NCBI RefSeq assembly: GCF_964340395.1
Contig: NC_135563.1
Coordinates: forward strand, 8,222,155 to 8,286,154
DNA: 64,000 nucleotides
Reading direction: 5' to 3'
DNA from: Glandiceps talaboti
Taxonomy: Eukaryota; Hemichordata; Enteropneusta; Spengelidae
Positions 1 through 21,346 of this stretch are shown here, in pieces (position 1 is the stretch's first letter; every line of letters begins with the position of its first letter). The notes under the pieces are model-generated. The model searched no databases and had not been told where the DNA came from. It was given only the letters and a program-made list of their open reading frames with translations. The translations under genes and the position numbers were made by a program.

Positions 1-354
1 GGTCTAATCACGCCCATACACACCCACACACACTAAGATGCAGACATTTTTTCAAATAGACACCTCTTCGATATACAGACTTTGGAAAAAGTCATTTAAT
101 ATCAACAATTAAAAGAACAATATGAATAACAGTATTACAAGCAGTATAAACAGGCAACCGATCACCACTTTGTATGGTTTTCTTGCAGAGACGATGACAT
201 TCTTGGCTTGATCGTTGATGACTGTTGGATTTTGTGCGGATAGAGCTTGGTCTGTGTCGTGGTTATCCACTAATGACAGGTGATAATCATTTTGTCAACA
301 ATACCCGTATAAGCATCTTCGAATTCAGAAACCGTTTGTTCTCTTGCCATGTCA

Positions 355-1908
355 TTATATAGGTCCGGTCGTAAAGTTAGTTGCTGCTTTGAGGCCCTTG
401 TCTTGATCGGCTATCATTAAAACGGTCTTTCTCAAGATGTGATCAACCAGTTCCTTGGCAGCGTGTGTTACAGATGTGGTTGAATCAGAAGTATCGGTTC
501 CATTAGTGTCAAAGTCGGCAGATTTATATACTCGTCGAAATTCATCGTAGAGAATCGTCACTGGTTTGAAGGCGGTCTTTTTAACCATTGAGGAGGAATC
601 GATGAAAATCCGTTTTGTGGTCAATACGCAATTAACTGGTAGGCAAAGTGTTGTCTTGACAACCCATACAAACGGTATATATCGGTCCATCGTCATCAGC
701 AGCGAGTGAAGAGTACGAGTTACTACAAAGAACTGTTTCTTGTAGTAACATCTCACAAGTTTATCAATTTCAAGTTCATCGTCAGTCTGTTCATTGTCTG
801 TTGCTGTAGCATCTGATGTTGTCAGCCGAAAATCGTCAAATACACATTCTCCGATGTCAGCAACGATGTCGTAGATTCTTTTGGAGTACTGAAAGGTGAG
901 TATCATTGGCATCAACGGAATACGTACGACTGGATAGAAGACGGCGAACCAATAATTGATTACACTTTGGAAGAACTTCATAGCGGTTGATACACAGAAC
1001 ATTGGAAATATGAACACTCTCTTAAACAGAGTTTGGAAATATTCAAATCCGATGTTCAAGAGTCCAGCGCCGTCAATTCCAGAGATTCGTTTGCAATAGT
1101 CAAGGAGCGAATCAATCGCCATCAGAGGATGGCGGAAGACTTGGTTAGCGACAGAGAAGCACCAAGTGACCGATTTCGTAGAATTCAATACACAGGTCAT
1201 AGGATATGCGAATACTCTGGTCAGGAGCTCCTTGGAAGTGAAAATTGTGTCCGTCAAATATGTCCATGGCCGGTTCAGAATCAGGTCAGTATAATAAAAC
1301 AAGAATGGCATTAGTGGAACGCGTACTACGAGTTTCTTCACAGTGAAAGTGGCGAATTCGTTCGCAACACGGCGAACTTTTGCCATACTCGAAAATGAAG
1401 GAATTGTCTTTCTTGGATCTGTCAACACATTTTGCATTACGTTGTTGATGACATTGGTAAAGAACGATGTAGCCTTACCGGGGAAAGCGATAGCTTTGTC
1501 CACGAAGGAGCATAGTCGGCTGATAACTGGTAGTCGGTGGCACAGTACAATACACGTTCTGAGCAACCTCGTCAAGTTTCCCCAACAGTAGAAATTCTTC
1601 CATGTCTTGGTAACTTTTACTTTCACATTGGCAATACGGGTAGAAATCCATTGTCTCAGTCCAAGTCGGTTCCAGGTCCATTTTATCAAGAAATACGGAA
1701 TCCATAATGGTGGAACTACAACAACCAGTAATGGCATACCCCTGAAGATCTTCACCAAGTCATCGAAGATGGAAATGGAAGAGAAAATCAATTTCTCTGA
1801 AATACGGATACATGTTCCCACCAACGGTAGCTTAATCGCTAGGCTGTACGTGATACGTAGCCAAAACCTCAGCAACAGTATCAGTATTGCCGAGAGTTTC
1901 ATATTCAT
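355..1908 (-). CDS. Single-exon gene for a hydrophobic, internally repeated putative membrane protein (517 aa)
   Basis: I do not recognise this family. An uninterrupted frame of 517 codons runs from an ATG at 1908 to a TAA at 355-357; in-frame TAG and TGA codons lie just upstream of the ATG, fixing the start. Residues 4-24 form a hydrophobic N-terminal segment (signal peptide or anchor). Much of the rest is hydrophobic stretches separated by basic residues. An internal repeat is visible: RVPLMP at 196, RVFAYP at 231, RHPLMA at 259, RVFIFP at 297 and RIPLMP at 329, about 28-38 residues apart, with weaker units near 25, 57, 125 and 409. A Ser/Thr/Asp-rich acidic linker covers about 358-382. N-X-T sequons occur at N111, N242, N469 and N511. 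The absence of introns, next to nine-exon genes, could mean a retrocopy or a lineage-specific gene. Membrane association is inferred from composition only. An ATTAAA-like poly(A) signal may lie near 94 on this strand. Confidence 0.72.
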   Translation of the reverse strand: MNMKLSAILILLLRFWLRITYSLAIKLPLVGTCIRISEKLIFSSISIFDDLVKIFRGMPLLVVVVPPLWIPYFLIKWTWNRLGLRQWISTRIANVKVKVTKTWKNFYCWGNLTRLLRTCIVLCHRLPVISRLCSFVDKAIAFPGKATSFFTNVINNVMQNVLTDPRKTIPSFSSMAKVRRVANEFATFTVKKLVVRVPLMPFLFYYTDLILNRPWTYLTDTIFTSKELLTRVFAYPMTCVLNSTKSVTWCFSVANQVFRHPLMAIDSLLDYCKRISGIDGAGLLNIGFEYFQTLFKRVFIFPMFCVSTAMKFFQSVINYWFAVFYPVVRIPLMPMILTFQYSKRIYDIVADIGECVFDDFRLTTSDATATDNEQTDDELEIDKLVRCYYKKQFFVVTRTLHSLLMTMDRYIPFVWVVKTTLCLPVNCVLTTKRIFIDSSSMVKKTAFKPVTILYDEFRRVYKSADFDTNGTDTSDSTTSVTHAAKELVDHILRKTVLMIADQDKGLKAATNFTTGPI

Positions 1909-2120
1909 GCGCTATCAAGGCGGTATTTTGTGGAGCGAAGTCATTCTGCTGCACGCAAAGTGATGGCAGAAACAAGAATATATGGAACTTGACGATCGAT
2001 TGTAGCGTTGCCACTGGTGATGATCTCGCAGATGTTCCACATAACGCGAGACTTCAAGGGTTCTTTTCATTCTGCAAACGAGTGCGTACGCGGTGTAGGT
2101 ATATTGTTTCGAGGAATTAG

Positions 2121-3865
2121 GGGAATTAATGGTGATAGATTATGGGATGGACATGAGATAAGGTGGGAAAGGTGAGGAGTAAACGAGTAAAGTATCTTGA
2201 AATTGTTACTTACAGTTTAAAATTTCACACAATATGTACACAGGCTACGCTGATTTCACAAAATACTCGTGCACTATAAAGTTTACTTAGAATGTACTTT
2301 TTAAAAATGTTGATGAGTAAGCTTACTTTTAATAAATGTAAGAATGAAAGCTTAAAATTTTATATAATTTGGTATATACATTGATGATAACAAAGCACAC
2401 GTGACCTCTCAAGCTTATTGATGTAGCTTTCATTTTAATGAGCCATTTGCATAACAATTTAGGTTTACCTGTTTGCCCTTATTACTGAAGGCAATCGGTT
2501 GACAGCTGGTATTTGTTTAAAACAGTATTTAGGAATAGTACATGTAATCGGCAATTTTGTTTTATATGGAAAGTTGTCAGTTAGCTATAGGTAGGCCTAA
2601 TTGAAATAATGTGTCACTTAGCCGAGTACTTGTATTAAGTAACTTAATGATTCGGTAATGAAGAGGAGACATTGAGAGTTGTAAGTGAACACAAGACTAT
2701 ACCTAGTACCTTCGATTCTTCACAGGTTATCAATTCTGATGAGTCAGTTTACTTTATACAGAGCAAAATATAGCTTACATGTAGACTTGACGCTACTACA
2801 CTATTTCGCTATCCTGTTAAAATTGATGTCCCATGCATATCCAAACGTAGAAATGAACTTTAGATATTTTGTACCTAGAAAGCATCTACTGCAAAGAAAA
2901 AACCAATATGGTATCTATTGTAATGGATTCTATTGTTTTAAACCAAGCACGTTATTATCTCTAACAAAACCAATATACAAGTTTGAACACAAAGCAAGAT
3001 ATTCCAATTAGATACAATGAAACATGAATAACAAAAGAAAGCGAAATGATGAAACAATGGAGAAAACTATATTTTTTAGCGAAAACAATGAGAGTTAGTG
3101 TGAAATTAGTCTCCGGTTATATTTGTATAGCCTTTGTTTAACGTAAAATCAAGTTCAAACTGACTCAAGACAAAAGAAACTATTACATATAAGATCAGAA
3201 TGAGTGGCAGATTGTCTACTGACGTCAAGTGGCGGGTTGATATCATACAAACTTATCACAATTTCAGAGGAATAGAATTTATATACATTGCTTGTTGGCA
3301 CCACCTGTCATAAGAATATTTTAATAGTAAAGTATTTTGGATAAATTTCTTAAGAATAACATTTATAGTAATAAGCGTCGGTACACTGAGATGATAATCT
3401 GAATATCACGTCATTATATGCAAATATTAAGAACTTCAATCCAATCAACTGTCTGGAATGACTAGTGACGTGAAACTTGACATTTGAATAAGAATTGTAC
3501 TAGTGCTTCTTCAAAATGCTTCGATGAAATTAACGGCATTGGAGAATCTTTAACTCCTGAGGTTGGCGTGTCAGTGAGAAACGCCTCTTTTCTCTAATTC
3601 TGCATATCATCCAAACACCATTGTATTGTCGGAAATACATCAAGTGTCAATTTTTGATGAAAAAGTTCAAAATATAAAACAACATTTTTAAAAATGGTAT
3701 ATATGTGTAACGACTAGGATTGGCAGCGATACCAGATGAATAATACGTGTATAAAGGTCAAAGGTCAAAGACGCGAACTCTGACCTTCATTACTGGACAG
3801 ATATTGATGGAATAAAATTATTTATTATTCTGTTTCATATTATCACCCCAACACAGACACGCGCG

Positions 3866-3901
<36 letters not shown>

Positions 3902-5434
3902 GCCATATTGTAGAAACGTACATATGCTAGCCTGATAGCAATAATTTTAGCAGTAATTGAAGCAGATATCTTAATGCTTTTAGCATTATCATTACACGCA
4001 TGTAAATTGAATATCACATTTATCTGAGTTTGCCATTTTTTGCCTTTCTTAATTTGTAGAGTATAATAATCAAATGATAGATATTGCGGATAATACTAAT
4101 GCATGGGCATTTTCACAATGTATTTACGCGCCCAAAAGTACATGTTTATATAGTGCCAGTTCACTGAGTATTACATCATCTTTTGAAGCGACATTCTTAT
4201 CTAAAGAGACATCGAAGGCAGAGTACCAGAAATACCGCAACAGAGAAAGATCATTCAGTTTCTCCGCTGCAGATTCAAGGTTCGATAATTGTTTGAGCGC
4301 CACCTGTGGCAGGTCACCGCCTGACCTCAGCTGCGAATAATGATTTGTTATACTTGACCTTTACTCTACGCTGATCTGTCGCGCAAACATCCAAAAATAT
4401 TAAAACTACCGGATCGACTGCGAATTCATCGACTTTCGACAACGACAGGCGATGCGTGGTTGTCTAGGTGACAGACACAGTGAGAGGACACAGGTGGCTG
4501 ATCGATGCCAATATACCAAGTATTACATCTTGAATTTGAAACCGTTGTGTAAAATGGTGCCCGATAGTGATACTGATAGCTAGAAGTAGGGTTTGTTAAA
4601 GCACTGTATGATATTGGGACGTTTACTATCAGGTAGGCACTAGTACTGTTCCTGATTTGCACGTATTTGAGAAAATGTTGTTGTTAGTCCTCCACATTTA
4701 TAATACTGAGTATTGCGTACACTGTACTCCCGGGAATAAACTCGATCTTCTTCATATACATCGTTACATTACAATGTTAGTGCTACACGGAGTTATTTAT
4801 GTCGGGCTGTCGTATTAGGAATACCTGGTGTGGTTTGAAATATATGGACACACTAGGCTATATGTATCATGATTGTAGACAACGGGGAAACGTTTGTGAC
4901 CACGATCATTCTCGAGTACATTATGTTGTGAGTGCCAGGAGGCGTACATGCATGCGTATTTACTCGGACGACTGCATATATTTGCATATTAACATTGTTC
5001 ATATCTATAACTTCCGGGGTCGCAGATAGCCTTCATCACTTCATCATGACGATTGGTATATGCATATATGGTGTGATCCTTGAGAAAAGCTTTTTTTTCA
5101 AAAGCATGAGATTGTCCAGTGAAACCAGGTCTAATGCATTTTACAAGGTTAAAACAGTTATGGTTATTTAAAACGATTTATGCCGTGGTTGCTCCTGATC
5201 CCAATCCACACAAATACCTTGTCAAATCCCCCCCCCACACTATAAAGAAGTTTTTAACTTTTAATACAACAACCAGGCAATAGATGACGGTGATAAAGTT
5301 CAGAAATAAAGGTTATTTATCATTTCACATCTGGGAAAGCCATTGTCTGTGGCTTTTGGGGAACCTTGAAATTGGAAAACATCTCATTATTTTGTTGTAC
5401 AATCCGAATACAGCGTATTTCAAAATACCGTAGA
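2121..5434. other. Intergenic stretch without recognisable gene
   Basis: AT-rich sequence between the divergent minus-strand gene and PGGHG-A. It holds one (CG)n(CA)n array (3860-3902). Short open frames such as 4074-4340 have no family signature. Promoters of both flanking genes should lie here, but I cannot place them. Confidence 0.6.
3860..3902. repeat. (CG)n(CA)n microsatellite
   Basis: A CG dinucleotide run passes directly into a CA run. The alternating purine-pyrimidine tract could form Z-DNA. Confidence 0.95.
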
Positions 5435-5723
5435 GCTTCTCTGTTTGATACAACCATGCCGCAGCTAATAAGAAACTACACATGACACATCAAGATTGCA
5501 TGAAATTTGTCTCAATGAACTGAACTGACTTGTTGTCACCATGCAGACTTCAAATGCAGAGTGAAAACATTGGCGTCCGCGTGTCTGCTGCTTCCTGTTG
5601 CAGTACGGTTTATTTAGACAAAATCACAGACAAGAAAGAAAATGTAGCAATACATTGACATCTTGCTATTAAAGTGCAACACATGCAGTTTCTTATTTAG
5701 ATCTATGTGGTTGTATCAAAGCT
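5435..5723. mobile_element. MITE-like element, family 2, copy 1 (before PGGHG-A exon 1)
   Basis: The left end reads CTGTTTGATACAACCATGC then AATAAGAAACT; the right end is its imperfect reverse complement (GTTTCTTATTTAG then GGTTGTATCAAAGC). The same termini recur at 33519-33882. No coding capacity. It ends about 55 bp before the acceptor of the first coding exon of PGGHG-A. Confidence 0.75.
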
Positions 5724-5796
5724 GAACGATGTTTTGAAATCCGATGTATATAAATATATATTTTTTTATGTCATTTCAGCTATACGATCTAGGAGA

Positions 5797-15331
<9,535 letters not shown>

Positions 15332-15556
15332 CATTTAGAAACGGTGGACGATAAATGTATTGAAGCTGTCAGATTACAACACAATGCAAAGACAAGGGTC
15401 ATAACCTGACCAGAGGTCAGAGGTCATAACCCAGGTCAGGGGTTGTTTAGCTATCGGCGGTTTTCATCGTTCTTCTTCGGTTTTTTGTAGCATGACTGTA
15501 AACGCTAAATTGAAATGGCAAATACCTTGAAAATAGATAGCAGACTGGAAGAAGAA

Positions 15557-15562
15557 AATAAA
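15557..15562 (+). terminator. Poly(A) signal AATAAA of PGGHG-A
   Basis: A canonical AATAAA lies 226 bp after the PGGHG-A stop codon. It is the first one found downstream. Confidence 0.55.
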
Positions 15563-18500
15563 TGTATATAAGACATAACGCTCTCGAAATTCTACCTTTG
15601 ATCAACTCTACTGGATAATATTACACTATTAGCTGTAACGAATTTACTTTTAGCGAGATTTGATGAGTCAAACTGAGCATGCGTGACTGTGTGTATATGT
15701 CTACATATATGACATTTACATATATGTCTATATAACTGAAAATCGCTGGGAGCAATTCCCAGCACAAAAATATATTTAAAAAAAGAAGAAGACATCAAAC
15801 AGAGCATTTTGTGTTGTCAGCCGTATAACGGACATATCACAATTTTAAACTATGTATATGTATTATACCATTTAGAACAGGAGGGACAGGACATTAATCT
15901 GCAGGGACAATCTGAACTTACAGAATGCAATAATTGAAGACCTCATTGACAGTACTAAATACCAATGCAACGTGATTACAATTTATTTTATAATTCATTG
16001 AGTGCATATTTTTTCAAATATCAAGGGTCTTGATTATGTTTACATGTAAAGTGAAACTTTGGTGTATTTTCTAGTTTTCATATTGCTTGGTATATAGGTT
16101 ATGTTATTTGAAATGCAGTTTATCCGACCATAATTGAACCATATATTAGGTGAGTTAAAAAACTTTCTACCTACTCCTCAAGCATGTATACTGATGAGGT
16201 CATCACTTAGCGTTCAATGATATTTTGGACATATCCATGCCTGGAAGGAAATATAATATATGATACGTCACTAGTTCTTCCATTGAGAATTTAATACTGA
16301 GAACTTTATGCAAATTATATGTAAATTTTGTAATATCATTCAAAAGATTAAAGATAAATGTCTATCAAGTTTAATAATTACTGTCCATGGTAGTGGGATC
16401 TTTGTTTTTTTTCAAGTTGTACAATAGGCTACTTACTTTAAATGTGGATGGATGTATTTTTTTTTTTATAATTCTCACAATCCGATCGACCTAAGCTTAT
16501 ATTCTCTGAATCTGGCCAAAAATCGAGAAAACATAACGCCCTAATTGGGTACTTTAGTGATGGTAACTAAGATATCACATAACTGTGTACGTATTATATA
16601 TACCTGGATGAACAGTATCATTTATCGCTGACCTTAAATACAGTAAAAATAGTTCATTCATCTTTCTGACTTCAACTGTAATTTAGAAGGCACCCGGACT
16701 GCGTACGCATCAACAACAACAACATACATGCACCCAATACCATCGTGTTATGTGTTAACTGACCTAACTTATTAATTACAGTTAGGTGTGACGACGAGAA
16801 AATGAGACTAAAATGTTTACCCGTCGGTAACAAAGCTCTCATACCACGTCTAGATTTCACTGATACATCTATAGACATATCTCAAAATATACAGTATACA
16901 TGTAGGTTGTAGCAAGGGAAGAATTCGACAAATGTAGACTTGGTACGCAAGTACGATGTCACATATATGCTATATTAATCAACACAAACAAACTATTGTC
17001 ATTTTTTTATTTATTTATGTATTTATTTATTTATTTATTTATTTATTTCGGTATAACCGCATGTACCATCAATCATCTCAGTGAGCTCTCAGAGTTGTTC
17101 AAACATGGAATTGCAGTCAATAGTGACACAGGTTGTGAAAAAAACATCAATTAATAACTGTCATTATGTTTGTTAGTGACCATCACGCGACTGTTTGCGT
17201 GACCCACAGAGAATGTATACCATGTTAGAGTACGTGCATACCGTAAATGGGTCGCTGAGAGGACTTCAATTGTCTGAAGGCAGTCGACTTGAACGGTGAT
17301 AGTAGCTTGGTAATGCTGAAAAGTTACATGTATTAATGGGAAGGCTTGAAAGGACTTGAAATGGACGCGGTTCCAGACAATGGAAAGCCTGCACGTGACC
17401 TGAAACTGACACGGCTGAAATGGACATGGTTCCAGGCCGTGATTCTGTTTATTATAATCATGACTCTATCAAAATATCTTGTATAGATATCAGTTCATTA
17501 CATGCTATAAGCTTAGTACAGATATGTTGTTACGTTGCATGTACCAAAATGCATCTATAGCACCAACATGGTTTTCAAAAACTTGGGAGACATGTATCTC
17601 TCAACATTACATACCCTACATTCAGTGCATAATACCTATTTTCCTGCGCCAATACACGAAGTGAAATATTTGGTGTAAGGACTATATACTTGATTAGTTT
17701 TTCCTGTTGATTTTAAATTTGCTGTTGTTGTCCTTTTTATCTTGTTACGTTGATCAGAAAATTAACAAAGTGAGATATTAGTTTTACATGCGATCAAATC
17801 GATAGCTAGAGCCTAATAGTGTAAACTTGTAAATCGACTTCTTACATCCGGGTTCAACCCCCCCCCCCCCCCCATCCCTGCGTCACTTAGGTCACAAACG
17901 TGCGAAGCTTAGGTCACATACCAAAAGTAAACTCATACCCCAACATCAATGGATAAACCAATAATCTTATTTAAATCTGAAGTGGTGAATACGGCTTGAT
18001 TTCTGCATTTACCTCTAATTGCTTCATTTAGTGTCGTTTGTTAAATTTGATGTTGTTCCGGGAGCTCGAGTGATCTCCACCTTCCATGCAGCAAAATCGA
18101 AAACAAACGAAACTAAACCAAGGAAAACAGAGGTAAATAAAGAAATCGAGCGGTATTCACCACACCAGTTTTGAATCAAATTGATACACCAGGTAATTGA
18201 TGGTCGTTCTAGATAACAGTCGTCGCATTCCAGAACTCAGGTTTGTGGTGGTGGTAAAACGACATTGGACGCGACGACGAACAATTCCAAATACCCGGAC
18301 AATGTGAGGTACAAGTTAATAAACATTAAAAATATTAATCGCTTTCGTAAACATGCCACTGTAGAATATTAAAAATGCCTTTTCAAGGCGGTGCAACTGT
18401 AAATAAACTTAGCTCCAAGTCTTCACAGAGTTGGACATTGATAAGACATTGATAACGGTTTGACAGAGGATGACTGTCCTAGAAATTAATATTTTACTGT

Positions 18501-18900
18501 ATCTATGAATCTTCTTATTTGAAAAAAAAAAGATTCAAGGAAAATTGAAAAAAAAATCCCAAATCAACCCTGTTAATGTTGTTTCTTTGCAATATCTTCT
18601 GCTACGCTATAACGGTAACTACGTGGTATTCACCTGACTGAGAACAAAGGAACTCGTAGGAGTTGAAGTTGTCGCCCACACGCCATGGTGGCGATGATGT
18701 CATCCCATTGTACTGTGACACAGGTCACGACAGATAAAATGTTGCACATTTCTGTGTACATTTCACACCTCCTTAAAAATATTTGCTACATAGGTATACA
18801 ATGAATTGTTTCATTTAGTTACCACATTAAGTATTTAGTCACAGGCCCGGGTCAAAGGTCACGACGACACCAAAAACCTGAAGTGCGTTATTTCTATTCA
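15563..18900. other. Intergenic DNA between the two GH65 genes, no gene recognised
   Basis: AT-rich unique-looking sequence with an (ATTT)n run near 17000-17048 and a C17 tract near 17858. No coding signature was found on either strand. Confidence 0.6.
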
Positions 18901-19079
18901 AATTTCATTTTTTCTCTGTTCGTACGTTCAGGTGTTCACTCCAACGCTGTGGTTAGATTCTACTTCCCTTGTTCAACCCTTTCAAAGCCCCTTAATTTGG
19001 TACACATATGAAAATATAGAATATTACGGTATTGAAATTAATATTACAAGTATTTGTCAAATCATTGTTTGTCATGACT

Positions 19080-19290
19080 CTGTTAAATATCTCAAGAGCC
19101 GCCAACACGTTACCGTGGGTGGTTTGTCGTTTGCCGTGCTGTCATACCAAACTTTTGCAATACCTGGAAATAACGAGTGTGTGTCACCTAAGAATGGCCT
19201 CATCAGATACAGTTCTGTGAAGATTAACAATAGCGAGGTGACGAACTCTTTGTGGTGACTATTCTGGTGGCGTCACGAGGTACTAAAGCT
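19080..19290 (+). pseudogene. Possible decayed terminal exon of a third GH65 paralogue
   Basis: A frame ending NNSEVTNSLW is followed, after a one-base shift, by a frame reading LFVVTILVA then GTKAF and stop. This resembles the PGGHG-B tail ([13 protein letters not shown] and stop) in both sequence and DNA (GTACTAAAGC shared). The distance from an EC pair to the end is also similar. Similarity is short and may be chance. Confidence 0.25.
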
Positions 19291-19559
19291 TTTTAATGTT
19301 CCGAAGGAAAAAATAGTTAAAAATCCAAATTATATACAAAACGATAAAAAGTGAACTGTGTGATCTCTACGATGTACAACCACTTGTGAAGAAGAAGAAG
19401 AAGACATACATGAATAGATGTGGGGGACTGGGTCGGATAGGAAAGTATGAATAAGGGGGGTGATGGTGGTTGTAGTGATGATGGCGGCGGCAGCTGGTAG
19501 ACGACGTTGTTGTAGTTTTTGTTGTTGGTGATGATGATGATGATAATGTTGTTATTGTT

Positions 19560-19751
19560 TTGCTTGCTTGTTTGTTTGTTTGTTTGTTTGTTTGTTTGTT
19601 TGTTTGTTTATTTGTTTGTTGTTGTTGTTGTTGTCTGGTGCTGCTGCTGGTGGTGGTGGTGGCGGTGGTGATGATGATGATGATGATGATGGGGTGGTGG
19701 TAGTGATGATGATGATGGTGATGATGGTGGTGGTGGTTGTGGTGGTGGTGG

Positions 19752-19798
<47 letters not shown>

Positions 19799-19912
19799 TT
19801 GATGATGATGATGATGGTGGTGGTGGTGGCGGCGGCGGTGGTGGTGGTGGTGGTGGCGGCGGCTGCGGCTGCGGCGGTGGTGGTTATGATGATGCTGTTG
19901 TTGTTGTTGTTA
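19560..19912. repeat. (TTTG)n followed by imperfect (GTT/GTG/GAT)n trinucleotide array
   Basis: About 60 bp of TTTG are followed by ~290 bp of interspersed GTT, GTG, GAT and GCG triplets. Open frames across it encode only homopolymer-like runs and are not credible genes. Confidence 0.95.
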
Positions 19913-20952
19913 ATGATGGTCATAGAACAAGTCTAACCGAAGTATATTGCGGTTAACGTCCAGTTAGCAGGTTGAACTGTCATTCTTATCTACCACAATC
20001 GGTTATGACGTCATCTATAAATCACTCTAACAATGTGACCCAAAATGATATATGTATTCAAAACCAAAGTTCAGAAAAACTAATATTAAACAGATAGAAT
20101 ATTTGTGTATTTGCCAACGAAACCATCACTTCGGAGAAAAGTTGACGAAAACAGAAATACAAATAACAGATACAAGTCAATGTACTGACCAGAGTGTAAA
20201 CAATAAAATTATCAAGTACTGTATATAAAACTAGACACGTGTACTATATAATAGCAACACACTGTAGTTCCTACAATTTACTGTAAGGTTGAAATATAAC
20301 ATGAAATATAATATGAAATTGACACAGAAGGGAGACACTGTAGTAAATGGTTTGACACAATAGAGAAGATCAACCGTATAATCGATTGAATTGTTTAACA
20401 TTTTGAAATCCAGTGAAATATGATATTTACACAACTACATCTCTTAAAGTCATAAAGTGCGAAATGATGAGTAGTGCAGTGATGAGGGGATATCCTGACC
20501 CGGCGTTGGTGCGGGCCCTCAACATCCTCTGTCAGGGCTAGCATGGATGCGGTTATTTCAACCACCTGTTGATTCGCACTCAGAAAGTCGGAGAACCATA
20601 GACGAAAGACTCCCATATCATATCATATCAACGCCATTAAACGTCACCTGAAAATTGTCTCGCTGAAAATCCGTGAACAAAGGGGTTCTTTCAACTAAAA
20701 AGTCGACCCTGGAAATAAATGACAGCAATGACCAGGGTAAGCGTAATAATCAAATACGAAACACCATGCGTCATATTTCATTTTGAACGCTGACTGACTA
20801 ATCACACAGGTTATGCCTCAAACTACCGGAAAGAAATTTCCGTGCGTATAACATTACATATTTACGTTATGATTTTGACTAGGTGGGCTTGATCGATATC
20901 TACAGATTAGATGAACGAAACGCTAGGTACACCCGAGACGTCTCCGATGACA

Positions 20953-21110
20953 ACTTCCGGTCAAGTAGTCGTGACGTCACGCTACTTCAGGTATAAACTG
21001 TCAATTTTGTTTGTACCACCCCTAGGTACTCGATCAAATTAAAACTGCTCCAACGGTTCGAGTCGAAACGAGACGCACTGCCAAGGAGGACATAAAAGTG
21101 GCCGCTTCGA
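20953..21110 (+). promoter_or_regulatory. Putative promoter of PGGHG-B (ETS, CRE, TATA-like)
   Basis: Upstream of the PGGHG-B start codon lie an ETS-type CTTCCGG (20953-20959), a perfect palindromic CRE TGACGTCA (20972-20979), TATAAA (20992-20997) and a second TATA-like ATAAAA near 21092. The order CRE then TATA within 26 bp is typical of a cAMP-responsive core promoter. Start-site position and function are inferred. Confidence 0.45.
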
Positions 21111-21254
21111 GTGTTTTTGTCAGGAATACGATATCGGAAACTATATCAACCGGATTATTGGAATCGAGACGAGATTGCCACGACATTTCTGACTATTTTG
21201 GCGGAATTTTGTTACAGAATTAGTAAGGTAAAAACGGGAGGCACACGGACCACG

Positions 21255-21346
21255 ATGCAGCTACAGGTTCCCATAATCGGACTTCTTTGTTTCTTCGCAG
21301 CCACTGTGTGCGGACAGGACCCCGACACACTCTTCAGCACAACAGC
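21255..21346 (+). CDS. PGGHG-B coding exon 1 (signal peptide)
   Basis: It starts [20 protein letters not shown], a classical cleavable signal peptide, followed by QDPDTLF. Donor gtaag begins at 21347. The split codon GC plus A encodes Ala and gives the same phase as exon 1 of PGGHG-A. A 4.8 kb intron follows. Confidence 0.85.

Noticed and set aside
1033-1591. Plus-strand frames over the left gene
   Set aside because: They are antisense to the 517-codon minus-strand frame, which is longer and has coherent repeats.
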